Of a DNA stretch of 64,000 nucleotides, positions 26,701-37,679 are shown in pieces (within the stretch, counting starts at the first letter, position 1; each line of letters begins with the position of its first letter). This DNA is from Siphonodentalium dalli (taxonomy: Eukaryota; Mollusca; Scaphopoda; Gadilida; Siphonodentaliidae). The translations under genes were made by a program, and so were the position numbers. The notes under the pieces were generated by a model. It searched no databases, was not told the DNA's origin, and worked only from the letters and a program-made list of their open reading frames with translations. The stretch is from NCBI GenBank assembly GCA_032622095.1, contig CP136066.1, positions 61,100,609 through 61,164,608 of the forward strand, in the 5' to 3' direction.

Positions 26701-27270
26701 ATGAGATACGTTGTCCGGGCTATTCAAAAACCAAATTTCAAGTCGATAGCTCTACCCGTTTCCGAGATCTGGTCTGCGCATGCACGAAGCTGGCGTCGCA
26801 CGGGCTCGGCGACCCGATAAAATTCGTATCCGGGGCAAGATACATTCACATAGCAAATTTCAAGTCGATAGCTCCACCCGTTTCCGATATCTCGTCTGCG
26901 CATGCGCGAAGCTGGCAAAAAACAAATTTCAAGTCGATAGCTCCACCCGTTTCCGAGATCTCGTCTGCGCATGCGCGAAGCTGGCGCACGGGCTCGGCGA
27001 CCCGATAAAATTCGTATCCGGGGCAAGATACATTCACATACCAAATTTCAAGTCGATAGCTCCACCCGTTTCCGAGATCTGGTCTGCGCATGCGCGAAGC
27101 GGTCGCCGCACGGGCTCGCCAATACGACAACGTCCACCGCCTGGTCAAACTACACACACGTACCAAGTTTGGTCCCGATCGGTCGAGAATCGTAGATTTG
27201 TATTAATGACAAACATACAAACATACAAACATACAAACAAACAGACAGAGGTCTTCAAAATATATGAGAT
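26701..27270 (-). repeat. Array unit F, 3' end truncated
   Basis: It lacks the CTAG and most of the hairpin (it starts within ACGTTGTCCGGGCTATTC) and has internal deletions in the 122-bp repeats near 26,912 and 26,986. Its 5' end reaches the palindromic junction at 27,270. Confidence 0.7.
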
Positions 27271-27310
27271 ATATATATATTCTCATATATATTTTGAAGA
27301 CCTTTGTCTG
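27241..27310. repeat. Palindromic 5'-to-5' junction where array orientation flips
   Basis: GAGGTCTTCAAAATATATGA on the left is mirrored by TCTCATATATATTTTGAAGA on the right around about 11 bp of AT. The two arms are the 5' ends of opposite elements. To the left all units run on the minus strand; to the right, up to 32,184, they run on the plus strand. Confidence 0.85.
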
Positions 27311-27892
27311 TCTGTTTGTTTGTCTGTCTGTCTGTATGTTTGTCTGTATGTTTGTCATTAATACAAATCTACGATTCTCGACCGATCGGGACGACACTTG
27401 GTACGTGTGTGTAGTTTGACCAGGCGGTGGACGTTGTCGTATTGGCGAGCCCGTGCGACGCCAGCTTCGCGCATGCGCAGACCAGATCTCGGAAACGGGA
27501 GGAGCTATCGACTTGAAATTTGGTATGTGAATGTATCTTGCCCCGGATACGAATTTTATCGGGTCGCCGAGCCCGTGCGACGCCAGCTTCGCGCATGCGC
27601 AGACGAGATCTCGGAAACGGGTGGAGCTATCGACTTGAAATTTGGTATGTGAATGTATCTTGCCCCGGATACGAATTGTATCGGGTCGCCGAGCCCGTGC
27701 GACGCCAGATTCGCGCATGCGCAGACGAGATCTCGGAAACGGGTGCAGCTATCGACTTGAAATTTGGTATGTGAATGTATCTTGCCCCGGAAACGGGTAG
27801 AGCTATCGACTTGAAATCGTCGGGCTGGGTAGAGCTATCGACCTGAAATTTGGTTTTGGAATAGCCCGGACAACGTCGGGCTCATCGGCTAG
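27281..27892 (+). repeat. Array unit, plus orientation, first
   Basis: It begins TCTCATATATATTTTGAAGA and ends with the hairpin and CTAG at 27,889-27,892. It holds four related 122-bp segments. The next unit begins immediately with TC at 27,893. Confidence 0.78.
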
Positions 27893-28671
27893 TCTCATAT
27901 ATATTTTGAAGACCTCTGTCTGTTTGTTTGTATGTTTGTCTGTATGTTTGTCTGTATGTTTGTCTGTATGTTTGTCATTTATACAAATCTACGATTCTCG
28001 ACCGATCGGGACCAAACTTGGTACGTGTGTGTAGTTTGACCATGCGGTGGACGTTGTCGTATTGGCGAGCCCGTGCGGCGCCCGCTTCGCGCATGCGCAG
28101 ACGAGATCTCGGAAACGGGTGGAGCTATCGACTTGAAATTTGGTATGTGAATGTATCTTGCCCCGGATACGAATTTTATCGGGTCGCCGAGCCCGTGCGA
28201 CGCCAGCTTCGCGCATGCGCAGACCAGATCTCGGAAACGGGTGGAGCTATCGACTTGAAATTTGGTATTTGAATGTATCTTGCCCCGGATACGAATTTTA
28301 TCGGGTCGCCGAGCCCGTGCGACGCCAGCTTCGCGCATGCGCAGACCACATCTCGGAACGAATACGAATTTTATCGGGTCGCCGTGCCCGTGCGACACCA
28401 GCTTCGCGCATGCGCAGACGAGATCTCGGAAACGGGTGGAGCTATCGACTTGAAATTTGGTATGTGAATGTATCTTGCCCCGCATACGAATTTTATCGGG
28501 TCGCCGAACCCGTGCGACGCCAGCTTCGCGCATGCGCAGACGAGATCTCGGAAACGGGTAGAGCTATCGACTTGAAATTTTGTTTTCAGACCAGAACTCG
28601 GAAACGGGTAGAGCTGTCGACTTGAAATTTTGTTTTTGAATAGCCCGGTCAACGTCGGGCTCATCGGCTAG
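27893..28671 (+). repeat. Array unit, plus orientation, second
   Basis: It begins with TC at 27,893 directly after the previous CTAG and ends with hairpin and CTAG at 28,668-28,671. An internal deletion or rearrangement near 28,350-28,375 breaks one repeat. Eight bases (TCTCATTA) separate it from T2 copy b. Confidence 0.76.
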
Positions 28672-28679
28672 TCTCATTA

Positions 28680-30062
28680 TCTATACTATATATTTTGAGA
28701 CTTCGTATATATGTGTGTATATGTGTGTGTGTGTGTACTTCATAGAATCCAAAACGCGTGTACAGATTGAGATCAAATTTCGTATGTAAGTGTAAAATCC
28801 CACCGACACCGCCGTAATCGTGTTTTCGAGAAGCTCTGAGCACCCTTTATCCACTCCCAGTCATCGAAATCAGCTCAAACGGCACGGCCGGGGTTAATAA
28901 CGTCATTATATATATATATGAAGTCAGAGTCTCCAAAGTTATACCGGAACAAACACGTGTTTACGTCGTCTTGGGGGTCCACGATGGGAGTCTGACTTCA
29001 ATGCAATGTTATCGCTCGAAACACGTGTTTACTTCGTGTTGAGGTTCACGATGGGAGTCTGACAATTGTTATCGCTCGAAATAGTACATTAGGACGGGAA
29101 CGGCTGGACAGATTGAGCTCAAACTTCCTATCTAAAGGTAAAATCACACGTACGATGTCGTCCACGCGTTTTCCAGAAGCTCCGAGCACCCGTACTCCAC
29201 TCCCAGTCATAAAAATCAGCTCAAACGGCACGGCCGGGGTTAATAACGTCATTATATATATATATACGAAGTCAACGTTATTAGCATCTGCATTGAGTGC
29301 ATTTCCTAGAACGCAACACGTGTTTTACGTCGGCTTGAGGTTCACGATGGGAGTCATTTCAATGCAATGTTATCGCTCGAAACACGTGTTTACTTCGTGT
29401 TGAGGTTCACGATGGGAGTCTGACATTTCAATGCAATGTTATCGCTCGAAATATTATGCAGAAAGGCAGATCTCGAAAACGGGTGGAGCTATCGACCTGA
29501 AATTTGCTATGTGAATGTATCTTGCACCGGGTACAAATTTTATCGGGTCGCCGAGTCCATGCGACGCCCGTGCAGCGCATGCGCAGACGAGATCTCGGAA
29601 ACGGGTGGAGCTATCGACTTGAAATTTGCTATGTGAATGTATCTTGCGCCGGGTACAAATTTTATCGGGTCGCCGAGTCCGTGCGACGCCAGCTTCGCGC
29701 ATGCGCAGACCAGATCTCGGAAACGGGTGGAGCTACCGGGTACAAATTTTTCTTATTGAAACGCGTGGAGCTAAAAATTAAATCGCTCGAAATATTATGC
29801 AGAAAGGCAGATCTCGGAAACGGGTGGAGCTATCGACCTGAAATTTGCTATGTGGATGTATCTTGCGCCGGGTACAAATTTTATCGGGTCGCCGAGTCCG
29901 TGCGACGCCAGCTTCGCGCATGCGCAGACCAGATCTCGGAAACGGGTGGAGCTACCGGGTACAAATTTTTCTTATTGAAACGCGTGGAGCTAAAAATATT
30001 AAAACAATATTTAAAAAATGTCATGTTTCGGACAAGCCGCCGGTGGCGGGCTAACCTGCTAG
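28680..30062 (+). mobile_element. Helitron-like element T2, copy b
   Basis: It begins TCTATACTATATATTTTGAG and ends with the GC-rich hairpin and CTAG at 30,059-30,062. It is nearly identical to the copies at 18,751, 30,063 and 36,295. It contains two AT-tract blocks following GGGTTAATAACGTCATTATA and relatives of the 122-bp repeat. Confidence 0.8.
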
Positions 30063-31443
30063 TCTATACTATATATTTTGAGACTTCGTATATATGTGTG
30101 TATATGTGTGTGTGTGTACTTCATAGAATCCAAAACGCGTGTACAGATTGAGATCAAATTTCGTATGTAAGTGTAAAATCCCACCGACACCGCCGTAATC
30201 GTGTTTTCGAGAAGCTCTGAGCACCCTTTATCCACTCCCAGTCATCGAAATCAGCTCAAACGGCACGGCCGGGGTTAATAACGTCATTATATATATATAT
30301 GAAGTCAGAGTCTCCAAAGTTATACCGGAACAAACACGTGTTTACGTCGTCTTGGGGGTCCACGATGGGAGTCTGACTTCAATGCAATGTTATCGCTCGA
30401 AACACGTGTTTACTTCGTGTTGAGGTTCACGATGGGAGTCTGACAATTGTTATCGCTCGAAATAGTACATTAGGACGGGAACGGCTGTACAGATTGAGCT
30501 CAAACTTCCTATCTAAAGGTAAAATCACACGTACGATGTCGTCCACGCGTTTTCCAGAAGCTCCGAGCACCCGTACTCCACTCCCAGTCATAAAAATCAG
30601 CTCAAACGGCACGGCCGGGGTTAATAACGTCATTATATATATATATACGAAGTCAACGTTATTAGCATCTGCATTGAGTGCATTTCCTAGAACGCAACAC
30701 GTGTTTTACGTCGGCTTGAGGTTCACGATGGGAGTCATTTCAATGCAATGTTATCGCTCGAAACACGTGTTTACTTCGTGTTGAGGTTCACGATGGGAGT
30801 CTGACATTTCAATGCAATGTTATCGCTCGAAATATTATGCAGAAAGGCAGATCTCGAAAACGGGTGGAGCTATCGACCTGAAATTTGCTATGTGAATGTA
30901 TCTTGCACCGGGTACAAATTTTATCGGGTCGCCGAGTCCATGCGACGCCCGTGCAGCGCATGCGCAGACGAGATCTCGGAAACGGGTGGAGCTATCGACT
31001 TGAAATTTGCTATGTGAATGTATCTTGCGCCGGGTACAAATTTTATCGGGTCGCCGAGTCCGTGCGACGCCAGCTTCGCGCATGCGCAGACCAGATCTCG
31101 GAAACGGGTGGAGCTACCGGGTACAAATTTTTCTTATTGAAACGCGTGGAGCTAAAAATTAAATCGCTCGAAATATTATGCAGAAAGGCAGATCTCGGAA
31201 ACGGGTGGAGCTATCGACCTGAAATTTGCTATGTGGATGTATCTTGCGCCGGGTACAAATTTTATCGGGTCGCCGAGTCCGTGCGACGCCAGCTTCGCGC
31301 ATGCGCAGACCAGATCTCGGAAACGGGTGGAGCTACCGGGTACAAATTTTTCTTATTGAAACGCGTGGAGCTAAAAATATTAAAACAATATTTAAAAAAT
31401 GTCATGTTTCGGACAAGCCGCCGGTGGCGGGCTAACCTGCTAG
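30063..31443 (+). mobile_element. Helitron-like element T2, copy c
   Basis: It is joined head-to-tail to copy b (CTAG then TC) and ends with CTAG at 31,440-31,443. Length is 1,381 bp, like copies a and d. One visible difference from copy b is GGCTGTACAG near 30,483 against GGCTGGACAG near 29,102. T3 follows directly, so T2c and T3a together make a composite of 2,122 bp. Confidence 0.8.
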
Positions 31444-32184
31444 TCTATTATATATTTTGGAAGATCTGTGTGTCTGTGTGTGTGTGTCTATGTGTTCGCG
31501 ATGAACTCGAAAACGGCCGACCCGATTTCGATGAAACTTGGTATGTGGGGGTATTTTCGGCCGGGGACGAACATAGGCATATTAATTTGTCCGTGCGACG
31601 TCACATTGACCTTCAAATCGGGTAATTTCAAGGTCAAACGCCCGAATATCACGGGATTTCAATGAAACTTGTTATGTGTGGATATCTTCGGTCGGGGAGT
31701 GGCATAAACCTATTAATTTGTCCGTGCGACGTGACCTTGACCTTGAAATTGGGTCATTTCAAGGTCAAATGCCCAAATATTACGGGATTTCAATGAAACT
31801 TGGTGTGCGGGGGTACATTCGTATGGGGAGTCTCATAAGCATATTCATTTGCCCGTGCGACGTGACCTTGACCTTGAAATTGGGTCAATTCAAGGTCCAA
31901 TCGCCAATTTTGATGGAATTTCGACGAAATTTGATACATGGGGGTACTTTTGTCAACTGAGTGTTTTGGACGGGTCAAATCGTGACCCCGACCTGACCTT
32001 GACCTTCAAAATAATAAATTCAAGGTCAAATCGGGTAAAACGGATGGATTTCGACGGGCTCGTTTGTCGGGTACTTTTGTCCGGGCAGTGTTTTGGACTG
32101 GTCAAATCGTGACCCCACTTGACCTTGACCTTCAAAATGGACAATTCAAGGTCAAAGCCCGGACGAAGTCGGGTCACCTTCTAG
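31444..32184 (+). mobile_element. Helitron-like element T3, copy a
   Basis: It begins TCTATTATATATTTTGGAAG and ends ACCTTCTAG at 32,184 with a following T. The 3' hairpin is GCCCGG, ACGAAG, TCGGGT (with G-T wobbles), six bases before CTAG. The interior is about four copies of a 131-bp repeat starting near GATGAAACTTGGTATGTG (31,531, 31,662, 31,793, about 31,923). Each carries CCGTGCGACGT and one or more TGACCTTGA motifs. No coding capacity for a Helitron protein is visible. Confidence 0.78.
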
Positions 32185-32189
32185 TAATA

Positions 32190-32580
32190 TATATATATGT
32201 CGCGTCCATTAGACTCATGCATGCATGATATGATGGAGATAATTATATACAAGTTTGGTGGTAATCGGTAATTCGGACTCAAGCGACGCCACTTTTGCCA
32301 TCTTTAAACCACACACTTAGACTCATTATGGAGATTGATATATATCAAAATGTCGAAAATTGACGATTATATAAAATTCGTATCAAATTTAGTGTCCCCA
32401 TACCTCTCGCCCAAAACGGCAGCAATTTGGCGTATTTAAACCATACGATTAGATTCCTCGTATCAAGGAGAAGATTATGTATCAATATGGTGGACATCGG
32501 CGCTAAACATATTGCTTATCAATGTTGATGTCCCACTCACCCTCTATGTACCCCTGACTCGATATTTATATTAAACTTGC
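32190..32580. repeat. Degenerate minisatellite P, about 120-bp period
   Basis: The motif TTAGACTCAT or a variant recurs at 32,210, 32,328 and 32,450 (spacing 118 and 122 bp), with shared words such as AATTTGGCGT and TTTAAACCA. A related block lies at about 55,200-55,510. It abuts the 3' end of T3. Confidence 0.65.
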
Positions 32581-33077
32581 CCATTAAAATACAGTTGGCG
32601 AAGACTGATTGGGAGGGAAAATTGTACTATTTTGTTGTGCGGAAACACAGCTTAGTTCATTGAAGGTAGTCATTTGGCAACCAGCTGTTCCCTTTTCGTC
32701 TACGTTTATTGTAGCAGAACATTCGCATGGTAGTAGTAATTGTAAATTGATATAACAAAAACGCATATGATAAGAAGAAAACCTATTGCTTTGGACAGTA
32801 GGCATAATCATACATCTAACTCCCATCCAAAATTGTCACGAATTACATTTTAAAATATCAAAATCCAGCTCCTGCCATCTTTCACAACCGATTACACTAT
32901 TATATCTGAAAGTTAACATTTGCATTAGGGTGGCTAAAATATAAAACGCGCCTGTATTGTGATACTCTCAACCACTCTGGTACGGAGGTAGACAATACTG
33001 CTATCGAAATTCGTGACGTATTCACACGTTATTATATCGCGTTTAAATTTGTAGGTATTTTAGTAAAAATTGCAGCA
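32581..33077. other. No supported gene
   Basis: AT-rich sequence. A minus-strand open frame of 80 codons at 32,584-32,826 is cysteine-containing but has no recognisable domain, no clear splice signals and no relatives nearby. I do not call it. Confidence 0.5.
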
Positions 33078-33525
33078 CACGACGCGATAATTCTGTATAA
33101 TAATCAGGGAGCTAAATGTGTTCCAGAGTCAGTGAGTGAGTGGGTGTACCGTGGCATGATTCTGGTGCAGGAAACAAGAATGGTCTTCAACTGATACACG
33201 CGACACGTTATTAAAGGATGAAATGTTGTTTATTTTGATTTGTATATCGTATCTAAATAGTTTATACTGGTGGGTTAGTGGGGAATGGGATTTTTTTAGT
33301 GGGAAATGTAATTAACACGCTGCTGGGATGGACCAGTCGTACACTTGGGGATTCATGTTAAAAAGTAAACACATTGCCCATGTTTTTTTCTTATACTTGC
33401 ATGATCATCTGGTGTGAATCTAGCTGGGTAAACATCACTGGAGTAGCCCGAATGCTTCAATTCAGTGAATTTGGCTGAAACGTAAACACTGTCGTCCATG
33501 GGAAACCATTTAGTTCAGTGATTCC
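33078..33525 (-). repeat. Dispersed repeat R, copy 1
   Basis: The reverse complement begins GGAATCACTGAACTAAATGG and aligns along its length with copies at 59,672 and 61,637. Shared words include TTAATAACGTGTC and CTGGAACACATTTAGCTCCC. Close to its start it can be read as a short open frame (ATGGACGACAGTG onward). Confidence 0.72.
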
Positions 33526-33538
33526 TCGTATAAATTAA

Positions 33539-34126
33539 CCCTTTCATGATGGGAGGTTCCTGATTTGTTTCGAAAACACTGTGCTAATGCAAGCTCTTAT
33601 ATATGCGAGTCGACCAAAGGTCGCCTCGCAAATTTAAGAGAATGCATTGGCCTAACAAATTTTAATTTATTTTTTATAATTGTTAAAGAATGTAAGAACA
33701 AAAATGGTAAAAGTGATAACAAATTGTTAAAGAATGTAAGAAATAATGATAAAAATGATAAAAGTTGTTCAAGAATGTAAGAAAAAATTATAGAAAATTG
33801 TAAAATAATGTAAGAAATAATGATAAAAACAATAAAAATTGTTCAAGAATGTAAGAAAAAATGATAAAATTGTAAAGAATGTAAGAACAAATTATAAAAA
33901 TGATAAAATTGTTAAAGAATATAAGAAAAAATATAGAATGTAAGAACAAATGATAAAAAGTGTTAAAGCGTGTAAGAAAAGTGATAACAAAATGATAACA
34001 AATTGTTAGGCCAATGCATTATTTTAAATATATGCGAGGCGACCTATGGTCGACTCGCATGTATAAGCAAATGCAGCGGCACAGTGTCTTTAATGTTGCG
34101 CCAGCGAAGCTGCCGTCATGAAAGGG
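33539..34126. mobile_element. TTAA-flanked MITE with palindromic subterminal blocks
   Basis: Inverted ends CCCTTTCATGA are preceded by TTAA on the left (33,535-33,538) and by TTTA on the right. Just inside each end sits a diverged copy of the TATATGCGAGTCGACC palindrome (about 33,583-33,655 and 34,007-34,080). The centre is AT-rich, with repeated AAAGAATGTAAGAA. TTAA targets are typical of piggyBac-type elements; no transposase is present. Confidence 0.65.
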
Positions 34127-34133
34127 TTTATCG

Positions 34134-34296
34134 ACAGAACACAACGCGCATCTTAATCGAGAATCTTTTATCGCATGAGTTGCGGATGGCGCAAGGATAT
34201 ATTTCGCGAGAGCGTAGCTCGAGCGAAATATAACTTTGCGCCGTCGGCAACGAGTTCGATAAAAGATTCGAGATTATGATGCAAGTTGTGTTCTGT
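34134..34296. repeat. Near-perfect hairpin element 1
   Basis: The arms start ACAGAACACAACGCGCATC and end TTGTGTTCTGT. Inner arms include GCGCAAGGATATATTTCGC, paired around a short asymmetric centre (GAGAGCGTAGCTCGAGC). The whole 163 bp can fold on itself. Confidence 0.8.
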
Positions 34297-34312
34297 ATTT
34301 ATTCTACACCAT

Positions 34313-34552
34313 TCAGTCAGATAAGTTCAATCCATGAATGTCACCTTCATTGTAACTATAGCTACCTTTATTGTGATTTAAGTCTGACAAATAACCAGTA
34401 ATTATGGGGGGAATCACCGGAAGCGGACGATCGACGTAATGTACGTCATCTTTCTTGGCGACAACGTCAACGAGAATAGTTCCGGCTTGTATTCCACTAG
34501 AGGTATACACTAATATGTATTCAATGGCTGGGATTCCGTTGAATACATGTGA
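34313..34552 (-). CDS. Possible terminal coding exon, unrecognised protein
   Basis: The minus strand is open for 79 codons up to a TGA at 34,313-34,315. Composition is balanced and protein-like (motifs GIPAIEYILVYTSSG, AGTILVDVVAKKDD, PVIPPIITG), unlike the low-complexity frames nearby. A possible splice acceptor (CACGTGAG then TCACATG) would start the exon at 34,552 in phase 0; the first methionine lies at about 34,510. No domain is recognised. The exon lies between a hairpin element and simple AT-rich sequence, and no upstream exon was found up to the T3 element at 35,549. It may be the last exon of a gene whose remainder is outside, a decayed exon, or chance. Confidence 0.3.
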   Translation of the reverse strand, partial: SHVFNGIPAIEYILVYTSSGIQAGTILVDVVAKKDDVHYVDRPLPVIPPIITGYLSDLNHNKGSYSYNEGDIHGLNLSD

Positions 34553-35034
34553 CTCACGTCAATGGGTGTGGAATAAAATACGGTAACTCTCGTCGGCGAA
34601 ATCATTATCGTGTATTTATCAGTGATTAAACGACTTGCTGTTTTCATTTATGTGTAGTTGAAATGTCTTGTTTTTCGAATTGCATTTATTATTATAATAG
34701 TAATATGTTAATTATTAACTCTTACATGGGTTTATATACATATATATGAGGTGAGAAATGCCTACCCCTCACTACCTGTGCACCAAAGTCCGTGCCAACG
34801 TTGCACATGACATCGCATATCAGAGGCATACCATTCGTGATATTCATACAGCCAGCATTGAGTGTCAAATTTCATGTAGTGTTAATGGCGACGTTTCGAC
34901 TATTTTCATATAGTTTTATCACGTTGATCAACCTATAATAATTCGATAAAGTCTCGTCAGCGTGTTAACGGATTTAAAAAACACAAATAATGAGCAAAAT
35001 CGAGTCGTAGTAATTTTAGATATTTGAATTTTAT
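34553..35034. other. No supported gene
   Basis: AT-rich sequence without recognisable coding, RNA or repeat structure. Confidence 0.5.
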
Positions 35035-35320
35035 CTGGAACGAAATGGGTATATTAGTCGTTACATAAATACATTTTGGGGTCGATACAAGTACATAATT
35101 ATATGAATCTATAGGCATGCTGTTAGGTTGAGGGGTATCTATATTTTAGTTGGGGCGAACGGGTCTATTAGTGGATAATCATGTATATAGTGTTGGGGAT
35201 CAATTAAATTAGAGGGCAAGTGCCTATAGACATGTATAAGCATGCATACCAATATTTTAATTGGGCGACCAAGCCTGTTATATATATTCACGTATAGACA
35301 ATTGGGGCTCAGTTCAAATG
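35035..35320. repeat. Degenerate tandem repeat, about 110-bp period
   Basis: Three diverged units share words such as ATATTTTAGTTGGGGCGA (near 35,142) and ATATTTTAATTGGGCGACC (near 35,252), each followed by TTGGGG(A/C)TCA. A weaker unit precedes near 35,042. Confidence 0.55.
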
Positions 35321-35548
35321 CATAATCGCAAATAGTCGTAAACTATCTGCTTCATGAAGTGAGTGGAATACTTCCCGCACAACGTATACACTCATTGTTA
35401 AGCAGCGATATATTTCCTTATGAGATGCATCGCTCTTAAAAATCTGACTTAACTTACATCTGAAATCGGTTTACATTCTTTGCACGACGATAAATAAACA
35501 CCGATTCATAGTTATATTATATTGATTCAACTTCGCAAATATATATTA

Positions 35549-36294
35549 CTAGAAGGTGACCCGACTTCGTCCGGGCTTTGCCCTTGAATTGTCCATTTTG
35601 AAGGTCAAGGTCAAGTGGGGTCACGATTTGACCAGTCCAAAACACTGCCCGGACAAAAGTACCCGACAAACGGGCCCGTCGAAATCCATCCGGTTTTACC
35701 CGATTTGACCATGAATTGATTATTTTGAAGGTCAAGGTCAGGTCGGGGTCACGATTTGACCCGTCCAAAACACCCAGTGGACAAAAGTAACCCTATGTAT
35801 AAAATTTCGTCGAAATCCCATCAAAATTGGCGATTTGACCTTGAATTGACCCGATTTCAAGGTCAAGGTACCGTCGCACGGGCAAATGAATATGATTATG
35901 AGACTCCCCATACGAAGGTACCCCCACGTACCAAGTTTCATCGAAATCCCGTGATATTCGGGCGTTTGACCTTGAAATGACCCGATTTCAAGGTCAAGGT
36001 CACGTCGCACGGGCAAATTAATAGGCCTATGCCACTCCCCGACCGAAGGTATCTCCACGTACCAAGTTTTATCGAAATCCCGTGATATTCGGGCGTTTGA
36101 CCTTGGAATGACCCGATTTCAAGGTCAACGTGACGTCGCACGGACAAATTAATATGCCTATGTTCGTCCCCGGCCGAAAATACCCCCACATACCAAGTTT
36201 AATCGAAATCGGGTCGGCCGTTTTCGAGTTCATCGCGAACACACTGACACACACACACACACAGACACACAGATCTTCCAAAATATATAATAGA
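35549..36294 (-). mobile_element. Helitron-like element T3, copy b
   Basis: On the minus strand it begins TCTATTATATATTTTGGAAG next to T2 copy d and ends ACCTTCTAG at 35,549, followed by T. It has the same hairpin and 131-bp internal repeats as copy a but differs by many substitutions, roughly one in ten by eye. Confidence 0.78.
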
Positions 36295-37675
36295 CTAGCA
36301 GGTTAGCCCGCCACCGGCGGCTTGTCCGAAACATGACATTTTTTAAATATTGTTTTAATATTTTTAGCTCCACGCGTTTCAATAAGAAAAATTTGTACCC
36401 GGTAGCTCCACCCGTTTCCGAGATCTGGTCTGCGCATGCGCGAAGCTGGCGTCGCACGGACTCGGCGACCCGATAAAATTTGTACCCGGCGCAAGATACA
36501 TCCACATAGCAAATTTCAGGTCGATAGCTCCACCCGTTTCCGAGATCTGCCTTTCTGCATAATATTTCGAGCGATTTAATTTTTAGCTCCACGCGTTTCA
36601 ATAAGAAAAATTTGTACCCGGTAGCTCCACCCGTTTCCGAGATCTGGTCTGCGCATGCGCGAAGCTGGCGTCGCACGGACTCGGCGACCCGATAAAATTT
36701 GTACCCGGCGCAAGATACATTCACATAGCAAATTTCAAGTCGATAGCTCCACCCGTTTCCGAGATCTCGTCTGCGCATGCGCTGCACGGGCGTCGCATGG
36801 ACTCGGCGACCCGATAAAATTTGTACCCGGTGCAAGATACATTCACATAGCAAATTTCAGGTCGATAGCTCCACCCGTTTTCGAGATCTGCCTTTCTGCA
36901 TAATATTTCGAGCGATAACATTGCATTGAAATGTCAGACTCCCATCGTGAACCTCAACACGAAGTAAACACGTGTTTCGAGCGATAACATTGCATTGAAA
37001 TGACTCCCATCGTGAACCTCAAGCCGACGTAAAACACGTGTTGCGTTCTAGGAAATGCACTCAATGCAGATGCTAATAACGTTGACTTCGTATATATATA
37101 TATAATGACGTTATTAACCCCGGCCGTGCCGTTTGAGCTGATTTTTATGACTGGGAGTGGAGTACGGGTGCTCGGAGCTTCTGGAAAACGCGTGGACGAC
37201 ATCGTACGTGTGATTTTACCTTTAGATAGGAAGTTTGAGCTCAATCTGTCCAGCCGTTCCCGTCCTAATGTACTATTTCGAGCGATAACAATTGTCAGAC
37301 TCCCATCGTGAACCTCAACACGAAGTAAACACGTGTTTCGAGCGATAACATTGCATTGAAGTCAGACTCCCATCGTGGACCCCCAAGACGACGTAAACAC
37401 GTGTTTGTTCCGGTATAACTTTGGAGACTCTGACTTCATATATATATATAATGACGTTATTAACCCCGGCCGTGCCGTTTGAGCTGATTTCGATGACTGG
37501 GAGTGGATAAAGGGTGCTCAGAGCTTCTCGAAAACACGATTACGGCGGTGTCGGTGGGATTTTACACTTACATACGAAATTTGATCTCAATCTGTACACG
37601 CGTTTTGGATTCTATGAAGTACACACACACACATATACACACATATATACGAAGTCTCAAAATATATAGTATAGA
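36295..37675 (-). mobile_element. Helitron-like element T2, copy d
   Basis: It is nearly identical to copies a-c and is 1,381 bp long. Its CTAG (36,295-36,298) joins T3 copy b, and its 5' TC lies at 37,674-37,675. The minus-strand flanks of the T2-T3 composite are ATTAA before TC and TAATATA after CTAG, the A/T arrangement expected for a Helitron insertion. Confidence 0.8.
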
Positions 37676-37679
37676 TTAA

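Noticed and set aside
20-28664. Many open frames of 60-270 codons in the array on both strands (with words such as GVARARRPDKIRI or RRARATPASRMRR)
   Set aside because: They follow the 122-bp repeat, which is not a multiple of three, so frames shift from copy to copy. Several frames are open at once on both strands, and some run into AT tracts (YIYIYI). This is a composition effect, not coding.
32584-32826. Minus-strand frame of 80 codons with six cysteines
   Set aside because: The cysteine spacing fits no family that I can name, and no splice sites are convincing.
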